A DNA stretch of 64,000 nucleotides, taken from positions 235,454 through 299,453 of the forward strand of contig LJSH01000003.1 of assembly GCA_001314625.1 (NCBI GenBank), read 5' to 3'. Below are positions 25,746 to 34,136 of this stretch, in pieces. Source of the DNA: Oceanicaulis sp. HLUCCA04. GTDB taxonomy: Bacteria > Pseudomonadota > Alphaproteobacteria > Caulobacterales > Maricaulaceae. The notes under the pieces were generated by a model that worked only from the letters and a program-made list of their open reading frames with translations, did no database searches and was not told where the DNA came from. The translations under genes were made by a program, and so were the position numbers. Position 1 is the first letter of the stretch; each line of letters opens with the position of its first letter.

Positions 25746-27117
25746 CGGAAAGCGCGTCCACGATCACGCTGGGCGAGTTGATGCGGCCGGAGAATTCCAG
25801 ATCACTGCCGGGCTGAAGCCGCGCGAAAATGTCCAGCATATTGCCGGCCACCGTGCTTTCGCTGACCGGGCCGGCGATTTTGCCGTTTTCGATGCGGTGT
25901 CCGGCTACGCCTACCGACCAGTCGCCCGTGTTGGAGTTCAGTGACGCGCCGAACATCTCGGTAACGAGCAGGCCCGTGCCTGCATCACTGATGAGTTCGT
26001 CGCGCGAGCGCTCGCCGGGCGCCAGGTGCAGGTTGGAAACGCTAACCCCCGGCGGGCCGCCCGGATCGGCGCTGGCATGGCCGGTGAGCGGCAGGCCCAG
26101 CTGACGGGCGCTGGCGGCATTAAGTATCCAGCCGGTGAGCACACCATCCTCGATAATCGCGCGCGGCCGGGTGGCGACACCCTCGCCGTCGAAGGCGCGG
26201 CTGCCATGTCCCCAGGGCTTCAGCGGATCCTCGATAATGTCGATGCCTTCGGCAAAGATGCGTTCCGCGTTCTTCTCGCGCAGGAAGGATGTTCCGCGCG
26301 CAATCGCGGGGCCGGAAATCGCGCCGAGCAGGGCGCCGATAAAGCTGGTCGCCACGCGTTCGTCGAACACGACCGGCATCTTGCCGGATCGCATTTTTTC
26401 CGAACCCAGACGGGCGGCAGCGCGTTCACCCGCCGATCGGCCCAGCTCCTGGACGCTACGCAGATCTGCACGCTGGCGCATGGAATGCTGGTCGTAGTCG
26501 CGCTCCATCGCGTCACCGGCCTTGGCCACGGCGGCGATACCGCGCGACGCCATCGATCCGCGCTTTGCGCCGACAAATCCGTTGGAGGTCACCATCACAC
26601 CGGCGCTTGATGACAGGCTGGCACCCGAGCTTGCCACCATGGCGACGCCTTTTACGGCGCGGGCGGCGGCCTCCATCTCCAGCGCTTCGGTCTCCAGCGC
26701 GGCGGCGTCCCACACCATGTCCTCGTAGAGCTCAATGTGGGGGAGGGTGCGCGCAAGCTGGTCAGCCTCGACCAGGCCGCACCAGCGATCCTCTGGCGCG
26801 ACGCGTGCCATGGCGACAGCGCGTTCCACGGCAAGACCCACCCCGTCATCGGTCAGGTCAGAGAAGCTGGTTCCGGCCATACGCTTGCCGATGAAGACCC
26901 GCAGGCCCGCGCTACGGCCCTCGGATCGCTCCACCTCTTCAAGCGCGCCTTCACGCACCGAGACGTCGAGCGAACGTGCTTCGCCCAGGATCACTTCGGC
27001 AGCCTCTGCGCCGGCGGCAAGTGCGCGCGCAAGCAGGCGCTCGGCCATCGGCAGAAGCGTTTCAGGATCAGGCCCGCTGGCGGGCGCGGCGGCAGTGTCT
27101 TTGGCGTTTTGTGTCAT
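25732..27117 (-). CDS. pmbA: TldD/PmbA family metalloprotease PmbA
   Basis: About 461 residues. The PmbA family is recognisable by the N-terminal AEVILGEARSLDVSVREGALEEVERSEGRSAGLRVFIGKRMAG, the central GIAAVAKAGDAMERDYDQHSMR and the C-terminal FDGEGVATRPRAIIEDGVLTGWILNAASARQLG, GPPGVSVSNLHLAPG and LLVTEMFGASLNSNTGDWSVGVAGHRIENGKIAGPVSESTVAGNM. With TldD it makes a cytoplasmic protease that processes peptides such as CcdA and modified RiPP precursors. ATG at 27117 is preferred to GTG at 27123. It is the first gene of the pmbA-IMPase-DUF4170-msbA operon. Confidence 0.93.
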   Translation of the reverse strand: MTQNAKDTAAAPASGPDPETLLPMAERLLARALAAGAEAAEVILGEARSLDVSVREGALEEVERSEGRSAGLRVFIGKRMAGTSFSDLTDDGVGLAVERAVAMARVAPEDRWCGLVEADQLARTLPHIELYEDMVWDAAALETEALEMEAAARAVKGVAMVASSGASLSSSAGVMVTSNGFVGAKRGSMASRGIAAVAKAGDAMERDYDQHSMRQRADLRSVQELGRSAGERAAARLGSEKMRSGKMPVVFDERVATSFIGALLGAISGPAIARGTSFLREKNAERIFAEGIDIIEDPLKPWGHGSRAFDGEGVATRPRAIIEDGVLTGWILNAASARQLGLPLTGHASADPGGPPGVSVSNLHLAPGERSRDELISDAGTGLLVTEMFGASLNSNTGDWSVGVAGHRIENGKIAGPVSESTVAGNMLDIFARLQPGSDLEFSGRINSPSVIVDALSVGGR

Positions 27118-27169
27118 GGCCACCGGCTATAACGGCGAGACCGCCGCCGGGCAATGATCGCCGCCCCGT

Positions 27170-27562
27170 TCAGGTCAGTGCGTACCACAAAAGGGCAAGG
27201 CTGCCTGCCAGATAGACGATGAGCGAGATGAGTGCGCCGCCGAACCGTCCAAAGCTGACCCCTGAGCTGCCTGTCAGGCCGAAGGCGTGCAGCAGGCGGG
27301 CAAGGGTGAGCGCCACGCCAAGCGCATGCAGCACATAGACATGCGCGTCCATCAGCGCCAATGCCAGAAGCCCGATCAGCATGCCGGGCGCCCATTCCGT
27401 GCCATTGGCGTGCGCCCGGATGCGCCGGGCGAGCGATTCATCACCGCCATCTCCAAACCCGACCTTGCTTGAGCGCCGGCCCGAGATCACGTTCCAGGCC
27501 AGAACGAGCAGAATGAGCAGATTGATACCGATATACAGACCGGCGACGGATACTGGTGTCAT
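27170..27562 (-). CDS. MAPEG family membrane protein
   Basis: A 130-residue protein with four predicted membrane segments (VAGLYIGINLLILLVLAWNVI; WAPGMLIGLLALALMDA; VLHALGVALTLARLLHAFG; GALISLIVYLAGSLALLWYAL). RIRAHANGTEWAP and the ARLLHAFG segment are typical of MAPEG proteins (membrane-associated, eicosanoid/glutathione metabolism). Bacterial members may be glutathione transferases or peroxidases; no specific substrate can be assigned. It stands as a single gene between pmbA and a lipoprotein gene. Confidence 0.9.
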   Translation of the reverse strand: MTPVSVAGLYIGINLLILLVLAWNVISGRRSSKVGFGDGGDESLARRIRAHANGTEWAPGMLIGLLALALMDAHVYVLHALGVALTLARLLHAFGLTGSSGVSFGRFGGALISLIVYLAGSLALLWYALT

Positions 27563-27636
27563 GGTTGAATTCCTCCCGCAGGCCGATTGGGTTCAGCCTT
27601 TGTGGTCAGTATCCGGTGCGCCGCGGGCAGGTGCAA

Positions 27637-27963
27637 TCAGGTTTCGTTCTGGCAGGACAGGGCAGTTTCTACGACGAAGCGGCTGACGGCACCTTGTTCG
27701 CTGGCATTGAGGCCTGCCGCCTCCATCTGTGAGCGAATGGGTTCGCCGGTCATGGAATCGATCAGGATCGCATAGGCGGCGGCGTCAAAGCGCTGTGCCG
27801 CCCGCCGCGACAGGCAGGCGCAGGCTTGTTCTCCGTACTCGAAGCGTTCAACGCACACAGCGGCGAAGCGTGCCTGTTCGGCACCGTCCGGCGGGGTGTG
27901 CGTGCCCGCAGAGCAGGCGGTCAGGCTGATGACTAGCCCGGCGAAGCCGATGGCGCGGATCAT
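27637..27963 (-). CDS. Putative lipoprotein
   Basis: A 108-residue protein beginning MIRAIGFAGLVISLTACSAG: a short signal peptide with lipobox L-T-A-C, so the mature lipoprotein would start at Cys17. The remainder has four more cysteines (AAVCVERFEYGEQACACLSRR and SCQNE), which could form periplasmic disulfides. No family is recognised. Its ATG overlaps the stop of the DsbA-like gene (4 bases), so the two are co-expressed; a periplasmic thiol-linked role is conceivable. Confidence 0.75.
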   Translation of the reverse strand: MIRAIGFAGLVISLTACSAGTHTPPDGAEQARFAAVCVERFEYGEQACACLSRRAAQRFDAAAYAILIDSMTGEPIRSQMEAAGLNASEQGAVSRFVVETALSCQNET

Positions 27964-28619
27964 GCGTCTTCCTCCGGGGGCAGGCTGGCGGCCTTGCGGA
28001 TGGCATCGGCCAGCACTTCGGGAGCTTCGGCCCCCGAGACAGCAAATGCGCCATTAAAGATGAAGCAGGGAACACCGGCCACGCCCAGCGAGCGGTAAAA
28101 GCGCTCCTCGCGCTCCAGCGTGTCGGTGTCGCGCGGGGTAGCCAGAAGTTCGGACACCAGCGTCGCATCCAGCCCGATGCTGTCGGCTATGGCGGTCAGT
28201 TCGGCGCTGGAGCCGATATCGCGCTGTTCCTCGAAATAGGCTTTGAACACGGCCTCGGCGGCGTCCTCGCCCTTGTCCTGACCTTGTGCCCAGCGGATCA
28301 GGCGATGGGCATCCATCGTGTTGGGCCGCACGGCGATCTCGTCGAAATTGAAGACAATACCGGCGGCGGGCCCCGCTGCTTCGAGATGTTCGCGCATGGC
28401 CTTGAACCGGCCCTGGCTGTCCTCGCCCACGCGCTTTTTCATATAGTCCTGATAGGGCAGGCCCGCTTTGGGGATGCTGGCATCCAGCTGGAACGGGCGC
28501 AGCTGCGTCTCTACCGGAATCTCTGGCACAAGGTCTTGCGCCGCCCGCCAGTAGCGGTGGCCCAGCCAGCACCACGGACAGACCGGGTCAAGGACGAGAT
28601 CTACATGCACATCGCTCAT
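27960..28619 (-). CDS. DsbA-family oxidoreductase (FrnE-like)
   Basis: A 219-residue thioredoxin-fold protein with helical insertion. The active site is DPVCPWCWLGHRYW near residue 15 (C-P-W-C), followed by RPFQLD, the helical domain (MDAHRLIRWAQGQDKGEDAAEAVFKAYFEEQRDI) and the cis-Pro loop GVAGVPCFIFNGAFAVSGAE. It lacks a signal peptide, so it is a cytoplasmic FrnE/2-hydroxychromene-isomerase-type DsbA-like protein, probably acting in redox defence. The ATG at 28619 is chosen over an upstream TTG. Confidence 0.9.
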   Translation of the reverse strand: MSDVHVDLVLDPVCPWCWLGHRYWRAAQDLVPEIPVETQLRPFQLDASIPKAGLPYQDYMKKRVGEDSQGRFKAMREHLEAAGPAAGIVFNFDEIAVRPNTMDAHRLIRWAQGQDKGEDAAEAVFKAYFEEQRDIGSSAELTAIADSIGLDATLVSELLATPRDTDTLEREERFYRSLGVAGVPCFIFNGAFAVSGAEAPEVLADAIRKAASLPPEEDA

Positions 28620-28672
28620 GGTCCGCAAACTATGCGCTGGCGGCCATGGGGCCTAGTCCCGAATTGCGGTGA

Positions 28673-29023
28673 TCAGGCCGTCACATCCAGAAGCGCGCCC
28701 ACCATGTCGTCAGCGGCCCGCACGATGGCGCCTGATGCAGCGGCGAGATTTCTCGCCTCAATCATGTCGACGGCGGCACCCACATAATCGGGAGAAGGAG
28801 TGGCGCGCCCGCCGGTTGCGGGGTCCTGGGGGGAAGGGCCGGCAGGCGCGCCTGGAGTGTTGACCGCGCGGGAGGGGCGGTCGGGGATGGTCAGGTCACG
28901 AACGCCAGACACCCGGTCTGCCGCGCGGTTCATAAGAGCCGTGGCAGAGGCAAAGCCCGAAACACCGGATGCGAATGCTGCGTTCATGGCGAAACCATGC
29001 GCGTCAGCCTGCGTGAAATCCAT
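28673..29023 (-). CDS. Small flagellar rod/hook-like protein
   Basis: About 116 residues. The segment MNAAFASGVSGFASATALMNRAADRVSGV resembles the N-terminal helix of rod/hook/HAP proteins. The C-terminal DYVGAAVDMIEARNLAAASGAIVRAADDMVGALLDVT resembles their C-terminal helix (compare FlgE ...TEFSNLITTQRAYSASSRIITTADEMM). Only a ~35-residue Pro-rich linker lies between. This suggests a minimal axial-structure-type protein, or a decayed or specialised one. ATG at 29023 is used; ATG at 28987 would start exactly at MNAAFASG and is equally possible. Neither start has a strong ribosome-binding site. Confidence 0.6.
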   Translation of the reverse strand: MDFTQADAHGFAMNAAFASGVSGFASATALMNRAADRVSGVRDLTIPDRPSRAVNTPGAPAGPSPQDPATGGRATPSPDYVGAAVDMIEARNLAAASGAIVRAADDMVGALLDVTA

Positions 29024-29164
29024 CGAAACCCGTAATAATCGTAAACGCCGTGCTAATGGCGAGACATGCGGAGGCCGCACCTTCTATTCCGCGCGCCAAT
29101 GCGCTATACGCCGCGCCAGACACCCATTGCCACCGGCCTTGAACCGGCGGGAAAGGAAAGAGCC

Positions 29165-30415
29165 ATGACGACGCTTCTTGATGCGCGGCCCGCTGCGGGC
29201 ACGCGCGATACACTTTCTGCCAATCCGCAAGCCGATGCGGCGCGCATTGACGCGCTGATGGCCGATTACGGCTTGTCCGGCGAGTTTCTGGGGCTGGGCG
29301 GTAACCCGCAAGATCACCGTGTGGTGGCGGCCATGTCCGGCGGGGTGGATAGCTCAGTCGTGGCCGCTGTCCTGCACCGCGCGGGCTATCAGGTCGTCGG
29401 CATGACGCTGCAGCTTTACGACCACGGCGCAGCCATCCACCGCAAGGGCGCATGCTGTGCCGGGCAGGATATTCACGATGCCCGCCGCGTGGCCGAGGCC
29501 ATGGGCTTTGCCCATTACGTGCTCGACTATGAAACCCGTTTCCGGCAAGCGGTGATGGAAGATTTCGCCGACACCTATCTGGCCGGCTCGACCCCCATCC
29601 CATGCGTTCGCTGCAACCAGTCAGTGAAGTTCGCTGACCTTCTGACCACCGCGCAGCAACTGGGCGCCGCGGCGCTGGTGACGGGCCATTATATCCGCCG
29701 CGAGGACCGGGCAGGTGGCCCTGTGCTCCTGCGCGCCGAAGATCACGGCAAGGATCAGTCCTATTTCCTGTTTGCGACAACGCGCGAGCAGCTCGACTAT
29801 CTGCGCTTCCCGCTGGGCCATCTGAGCAAGGACCAGACGCGTGAGCTGGCGCTGGCGCTCGGCCTGATCGTGGCCGCCAAGCCCGACAGCCAGGATATCT
29901 GCTTTGTGCCCGATGGTGATTACGCCAGCGTGGTCAAACGCCTGCGCCCGGATGCCGCCCGGCCCGGCGAGATTGTCCATGCCGATGGCCGGGTGCTGGG
30001 CACGCATGACGGCGTCATCCACTACACGGTGGGTCAGCGCCGGGGGCTGGGCGTGGCGACCGGCGAGCCGCTCTACGTGATCCGGCTGGATGCTGCGAGC
30101 GCGCAAGTCATTGTCGGCCCGCGCGAGGCGCTGGCCGTTCGCACGATTGCCCTCAAGGATGTCAACTGGATCGGTGATGGCGCGCTGGGCGATGCGGACG
30201 GCATGGAAATCGGCGTGAAAGTGCGCTCCACGCGCCCGCCCAGCCCGGCCAGCCTGCACGTGAACGCAGACGGTGGAGTAGCTGTGACGCTGGCAGCAGG
30301 TGAGGAAGGTGTGGCACCCGGTCAGGCGTGTGTCTTCTACAGTATGGACGAGGAATCGCGCGTGCTGGGCGGCGGGTGGATCGCGGCTACCCGTTCTGAA
30401 GTAGCAGCTGCATGA
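29165..30415 (+). CDS. mnmA: tRNA-specific 2-thiouridylase MnmA
   Basis: A 416-residue cytoplasmic enzyme that makes 2-thiouridine at the wobble base of tRNA-Lys/Glu/Gln. The PP-loop [18 protein letters not shown] lies near residue 50. The first catalytic Cys is in [14 protein letters not shown], the second in [13 protein letters not shown], and the C-terminal barrel contains [10 protein letters not shown]. It has an N-terminal extension of about 45 residues relative to E. coli MnmA. The ATG at 29165 follows a GGAAAGGAAAG site. Confidence 0.96.
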   Translation: MTTLLDARPAAGTRDTLSANPQADAARIDALMADYGLSGEFLGLGGNPQDHRVVAAMSGGVDSSVVAAVLHRAGYQVVGMTLQLYDHGAAIHRKGACCAGQDIHDARRVAEAMGFAHYVLDYETRFRQAVMEDFADTYLAGSTPIPCVRCNQSVKFADLLTTAQQLGAAALVTGHYIRREDRAGGPVLLRAEDHGKDQSYFLFATTREQLDYLRFPLGHLSKDQTRELALALGLIVAAKPDSQDICFVPDGDYASVVKRLRPDAARPGEIVHADGRVLGTHDGVIHYTVGQRRGLGVATGEPLYVIRLDAASAQVIVGPREALAVRTIALKDVNWIGDGALGDADGMEIGVKVRSTRPPSPASLHVNADGGVAVTLAAGEEGVAPGQACVFYSMDEESRVLGGGWIAATRSEVAAA

Positions 30416-30545
30416 GGCTGATGCGCCCCGCCCCGCCTGACATTGCACCTGCGAAAAGCCTTGACGCGGCGCGGCGCGGGGCCTTCACATGCGCGCCAGT
30501 TTTCTTACCCGTTACCCCTTTGATCCTGAAACAGGAGAGACAATC

Positions 30546-31730
30546 ATGAGCGCAGACGATCCCATCGTCATTGTGGGCATGGCGCGCACACCCATGGGCG
30601 GATTACTGGGCGATCTTGCGCCCATGTCCGCGCCCGAGCTCGGCTCTGTTGCCATCAAGGCCGCTCTGGCCGAAGCCGGTGTGGCCGGCGACGACGTCAA
30701 CATGGTCTTCATGGGCAATGTGCTGAGCGCCGGTCTGGGTCAGGCCCCGGCCCGTCAGGCCGCTATCAAGGCGGGCCTGCCCAAATCGGCTCAGGCCACC
30801 ACGCTCAACAAGGTGTGCGGGTCCGGCATGCAGGCCGCGATTTATGGCCGCGCGATGATCGCGTCGGGCGAAGCCGATGTGATCGTGGCAGGCGGCATGG
30901 AATCCATGACCAATGCGCCGCACTTGCTGCCGACCCATCGCGGCGGGTTCAAATACGGCCATGACACGCTGAAAGATCACATGGCGCTGGACGGGCTGGA
31001 AGACGCCTATGAGCACAAGGCCATGGGCGTCTATGCCGACATGGTCGCGCAGGAATACCAGTTCACCCGCGAGGACCAGGACGCCTACGCCATCGAAACG
31101 CTCAAGCGCGCCAAGGCCTCGACCGAGAACGGCGTGTTCAAGCGCGAGATTGCGCCGGTTACCATCTCGACCCGCAAGGGAGATGTGACGGTGGAACATG
31201 ACGAGCTGCCGGCCAAGGCGCGCCCCGAAAAAATCCCGGAACTGCGCGCGGCCTTCACGAAAGACGGCACGGTGACGGCGGCCAATGCCTCAGCCATTTC
31301 CGATGGCGCGGCGGCTTTAGTGCTGATGCGCCTGTCGGAGGCCGAACGCCGGGGCCTCAAACCCATCGCGAAAATCGTTGCAACGGCGGCTCACGCCCAT
31401 GAGCCGGCCTATTTCATGACCGCGCCGGTTCCGGCCATGCGCAAGGTGATGGAGCGGGCAGGCTGGTCCACCAAGGATGTTGACCTGTTCGAGATCAACG
31501 AGGCGTTTGCCAGCGTGCCGATGATCGCGATGAAGGACTTGAGCCTGTCGCACGATGTCATCAACGTGCATGGCGGCGCGTGTGCGATGGGCCACCCTAT
31601 CGGCGCTTCGGGTGCGCGCATTCTCGTCACGCTGCTCTCCGCGCTGGAAAAGCATGACCAGAAGCGCGGCGTGGCCTCTCTCTGCATTGGTGGCGGTGAA
31701 GCCACCGCCATGGCCGTGGAGCGGTTCTAG
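30546..31730 (+). CDS. Acetyl-CoA C-acetyltransferase (thiolase)
   Basis: A 394-residue thiolase II-type enzyme that condenses two acetyl-CoA into acetoacetyl-CoA or runs the reverse thiolysis. The nucleophilic Cys lies in LNKVCGSGMQAA near residue 88. Further motifs are GGMESMTNAPHLL, LFEINEAFAS, NVHGGACAMGHPIGASGARILVTLL (catalytic His) and the second Cys in SLCIGGGEATAMAVE. The ATG at 30546 has ACAGGAGAG just upstream. It is a single gene, ended by a strong terminator, which fits ketone body/PHB, amino-acid or terpenoid precursor metabolism without specifying which. Confidence 0.94.
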   Translation: MSADDPIVIVGMARTPMGGLLGDLAPMSAPELGSVAIKAALAEAGVAGDDVNMVFMGNVLSAGLGQAPARQAAIKAGLPKSAQATTLNKVCGSGMQAAIYGRAMIASGEADVIVAGGMESMTNAPHLLPTHRGGFKYGHDTLKDHMALDGLEDAYEHKAMGVYADMVAQEYQFTREDQDAYAIETLKRAKASTENGVFKREIAPVTISTRKGDVTVEHDELPAKARPEKIPELRAAFTKDGTVTAANASAISDGAAALVLMRLSEAERRGLKPIAKIVATAAHAHEPAYFMTAPVPAMRKVMERAGWSTKDVDLFEINEAFASVPMIAMKDLSLSHDVINVHGGACAMGHPIGASGARILVTLLSALEKHDQKRGVASLCIGGGEATAMAVERF

Positions 31731-31736
31731 TAATTG

Positions 31737-31773
31737 AATGACCCGAGTCTGGCGTGGTCAGACTCGGGTCATT
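31737..31773 (+). terminator. Rho-independent-like terminator after the thiolase gene
   Basis: A perfect 15-bp stem, AATGACCCGAGTCTG (31737-31751) and CAGACTCGGGTCATT (31759-31773), with a 7-base loop, begins 7 bases after the thiolase stop and is followed by TTAAAT. The stem is symmetric, so it can also terminate the converging small gene at 31789. Confidence 0.85.
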
Positions 31774-31788
31774 TAAATGTAGAGACGG

Positions 31789-32079
31789 CTAAATGTAGAG
31801 GCGGCACGAACCCCGTCTATCCAGCATCTCCTTTGTAGCGAAAGGTCCGTGTTCTACTTCTACGAATCCGTTTAAGGTGAAGTATCGGCAAGTTCTATAA
31901 TGGTATGAGTTATTCATGTAAGATGGTTGCGATGTTGGAGTTGCAGATCGGTAATTTGAGCCAAAAGCGTAAATGCCGACATTTCCAGTAGCCAATACAA
32001 TTAATAATGAAACAAAATAAATTGTGATTAATGAAAAGATGAAATTTGCTAATATTGTGGGTAGAGAAATTTTCTTCAT
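31789..32079 (-). CDS. Small AT-rich membrane protein, unknown
   Basis: A 96-residue protein: MKKISLPTILANFIFSLITI, then YFVSLLIVLATGNVGIYAFG, giving an N-terminal membrane segment or uncleaved signal. A Tyr/Ser/Arg-rich hydrophilic part with three Cys follows (NNSYHYRTCRYFTLNGF, RRGSCRLYI). GC content is about 40 % against ~64 % around it, and it uses AAA, ATT, TTT and AAT freely, unlike its neighbours. GAGGGGG lies 6 bases before the ATG, so translation is plausible. No family is recognised; it is probably a recent acquisition. Confidence 0.6.
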   Translation of the reverse strand: MKKISLPTILANFIFSLITIYFVSLLIVLATGNVGIYAFGSNYRSATPTSQPSYMNNSYHYRTCRYFTLNGFVEVEHGPFATKEMLDRRGSCRLYI

Positions 32080-32191
32080 GTGCGCCCCCTCTATTCTACC
32101 TGAATTTCTATGTCCCTAGCTTCCAGAATTTAATAGCGCAGTCTGCTAAAGGTCAATTTCTATCACGTATTCTACTTCCGGAGTCCGACCC

Positions 32192-32653
32192 ATGTCCCAG
32201 ATCACCAAACGCCTTGAAGAGCTTGGCATTACCCTGCCGCAGGCGGTCGCGCCGGTCGCCAATTATGTGCCCTTTGTGCGATCCGGCGCGCTGGTTTTCG
32301 TGTCGGGACAGATTTCCATCGGCCCGGACGGGCTGGTCAAAGGCACGCTCGGCGCGGACATGGATGTGGCCGCTGGCCAGGCGGCAGCGCGCCTGTGCGG
32401 GCTTAATCTGATCGCGCAGTTTGCCGCCGTGTGTGATGGCAATCTGGACCGCGTGGCGCGCGTGGTGCGTCTTGGCGGCTTTGTTGCCGCTGATCCGGCC
32501 TTCACCGATATTCCCAAAGTCATCAATGGCTGTTCAGACCTGATGGTCGAAGTGTTCGGCGAGAAGGGCCGTCATGCCCGCTCAGCCGTGTCCTGCCCCG
32601 TCCTGCCGCTCGGCGCCGCGGTCGAGGTCGATGCGGTGATCGAAGTGGTGTAA
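32192..32653 (+). CDS. RidA/YjgF family enamine/imine deaminase
   Basis: A 153-residue chorismate-mutase-like fold protein of the RidA superfamily. Visible features are YVPFVRSGALVFVSGQISIGPDG, GQAAARLCGLNLIAQF, the VARVVRLGGFVAADPAFTDIPKVINGCSDLMVEVFGEKGRHARSAVSCPVLPLGAAVEVDAVIEV segment, and the arginine (HARSAV) that in active members binds the iminoacid carboxylate. Members hydrolyse reactive enamines produced by PLP enzymes. The longer size puts it in one of the Rid subfamilies rather than canonical RidA (~128 aa). Confidence 0.9.
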   Translation: MSQITKRLEELGITLPQAVAPVANYVPFVRSGALVFVSGQISIGPDGLVKGTLGADMDVAAGQAAARLCGLNLIAQFAAVCDGNLDRVARVVRLGGFVAADPAFTDIPKVINGCSDLMVEVFGEKGRHARSAVSCPVLPLGAAVEVDAVIEVV

Positions 32654-32669
32654 TCCCCGGTGTTCTGCA

Positions 32670-32790
32670 GGTTTCCTCCCCCGCCTGCGGGGGAGGTGTC
32701 AGCGCAGCTGACGGAGGGGGGAGTTTGGTTAGAGCATTGCCCCCCTCGGCCCTTCGGGCCACTCCCCCCGTGAACGGGGGGAGAAAACGC
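32670..32790. repeat. GC-rich palindromic intergenic repeat between ridA-like gene and pyrC
   Basis: Three hairpins lie in a row: CCTCCCCCGC-CT-GCGGGGGAGG (32675-32696), GGCCCTTCGGGCC near 32748-32760 and CTCCCCCCGT-GA-ACGGGGGGAG (32762-32783), with GTGTCAGCGCAGCTGACGG between. From memory, elements with this GGGGGAGGTGTCAGC...GCTGACGGAGGGGG layout are common between convergent genes in alphaproteobacteria. Here it separates two convergent genes and may serve as a bidirectional terminator. Confidence 0.75.
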
Positions 32791-32798
32791 AGGCCGAG

Positions 32799-34136
32799 CT
32801 AAACCGCGCCCAGCGTCTCCACGAAACGGGCCGGCTCGCCAGTTGAGGGCGCAATCAGCTCGTCATCACGCATCACCACGCGCCCGCGCACGATCGTGGC
32901 CATCGGCCAGCCGGTGACGGTTTCGCCGGTGAAGGGCGACCAGCCACAGCGCGAGGCGAGCCAGCTGTCCTCAATCGTGCGCACGGCATGCAGATCGACC
33001 AATGTCAGATCGGCGTCGTATCCAGCAGCAATACGGCCCTTGTTGGCGAGCCCGAACACGCGCTGCGGGCCATGGCTCGTCAGATCGACAAAGCGCTCCA
33101 GCGTCAGGCGGCCCTTGGCCACATGATCGAGCATCAAGGGCACCAGCGTCTGCACGCCCGGCATGCCCGATGGCGAGGCGGGATAGGGTTTGGATTTTTC
33201 TTCCACCGTGTGCGGCGCGTGGTCAGAACCCAGAATATCGGCAACACCCTGATCCACCCCGCGCCACAGGCCTTCGCGGTGTTTCGCGTTGCGGATGGGC
33301 GGGTTCATCTGCGCATAGGCGCCCAGGCGCTCATAGCATTCCGGCGCAGCCAGGGTGAGGTGCTGGGGCGTCACCTCGACGCTGGCGATATCGCGATGGT
33401 TTTTCAGAAACTCGATCTCGTCGGCGGTGGAGATGTGCAGCACATGGATGCGCTTGCCCGCAGCCTTCGCAAGCCGCACCAGGCGCTGCGTGCTCTGCAT
33501 CGCGGCGATATCGTCGCGCACCTCCACATGGCTGGTCCAGTCGCCGTGGCGGGCGAGGCTGCGCCGGTCGACAAGCCGGAACTCGTCTTCTGAATGGAAG
33601 GCCGCCCGCCGCTCGATCACGTTCAGGACAGCCGCCACGCCCTCATCGGTATCGACGAGCAGATCACCGGTGGATGCGCCCATGAACACTTTCACGCCGC
33701 AGCACCCGGCCATCAGCTCCATCTCGCGCAAAAGATGGACGTTTTCCTTGGTGGCCCCGGCATAGAAGGCAAAATCGGTGTGCATGCGGTGCAGGCCGCG
33801 CTTCACCTTGTCGGCCATCAGTTCCGGTGTGGTGGTGGCCGGGTTGGTGTTGGGCATTTCAAATACGCACACCACCCCGCCCAGCGCGGCGGCGCGGCTG
33901 CCGGTTTCCAGATCCTCTTTCCATTCAAGGCCCGGCTCGCGGAAATGCACCTGCGTGTCGATGACGCCCGGCAGGACGTGCAGGCCCTTCGCGTCAACGA
34001 CCTCGCCTGCGCTTGCCGCCGAGAGATCGCCCATCGCGGCAAACCGGCCATCGCGTATCCCGATATCGCCTTTGGCGCGGCCCGCATGGCTGACGATCGT
34101 GCCGCCGCGTATGAGAGTGTCGAAACTGTCGCTCAT
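32799..34136 (-). CDS. pyrC: Dihydroorotase PyrC (class I)
   Basis: A 445-residue amidohydrolase that closes carbamoyl-aspartate to dihydroorotate in pyrimidine synthesis. Metal ligands and motifs: GVIDTQVHFREPG (H-x-H type, near residue 60), GVKVFMGAST (bridging Lys), HVLHISTADEIEFL, VEVTPQHLTL and GSDHAPHTVEEKSKPYPASPSGMPGVQT. The length and motifs fit the class I, AllB-like dihydroorotases used in alphaproteobacteria. Its end faces ridA across a palindromic repeat, and its start overlaps the GT9 gene stop (4 bases). Confidence 0.92.
   Translation of the reverse strand: MSDSFDTLIRGGTIVSHAGRAKGDIGIRDGRFAAMGDLSAASAGEVVDAKGLHVLPGVIDTQVHFREPGLEWKEDLETGSRAAALGGVVCVFEMPNTNPATTTPELMADKVKRGLHRMHTDFAFYAGATKENVHLLREMELMAGCCGVKVFMGASTGDLLVDTDEGVAAVLNVIERRAAFHSEDEFRLVDRRSLARHGDWTSHVEVRDDIAAMQSTQRLVRLAKAAGKRIHVLHISTADEIEFLKNHRDIASVEVTPQHLTLAAPECYERLGAYAQMNPPIRNAKHREGLWRGVDQGVADILGSDHAPHTVEEKSKPYPASPSGMPGVQTLVPLMLDHVAKGRLTLERFVDLTSHGPQRVFGLANKGRIAAGYDADLTLVDLHAVRTIEDSWLASRCGWSPFTGETVTGWPMATIVRGRVVMRDDELIAPSTGEPARFVETLGAV

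Noticed and set aside
31737-32191. Insertion sequence or integron remnant
   Set aside because: No transposase, integrase or terminal inverted repeats; only composition and a short duplicated end point to acquisition.
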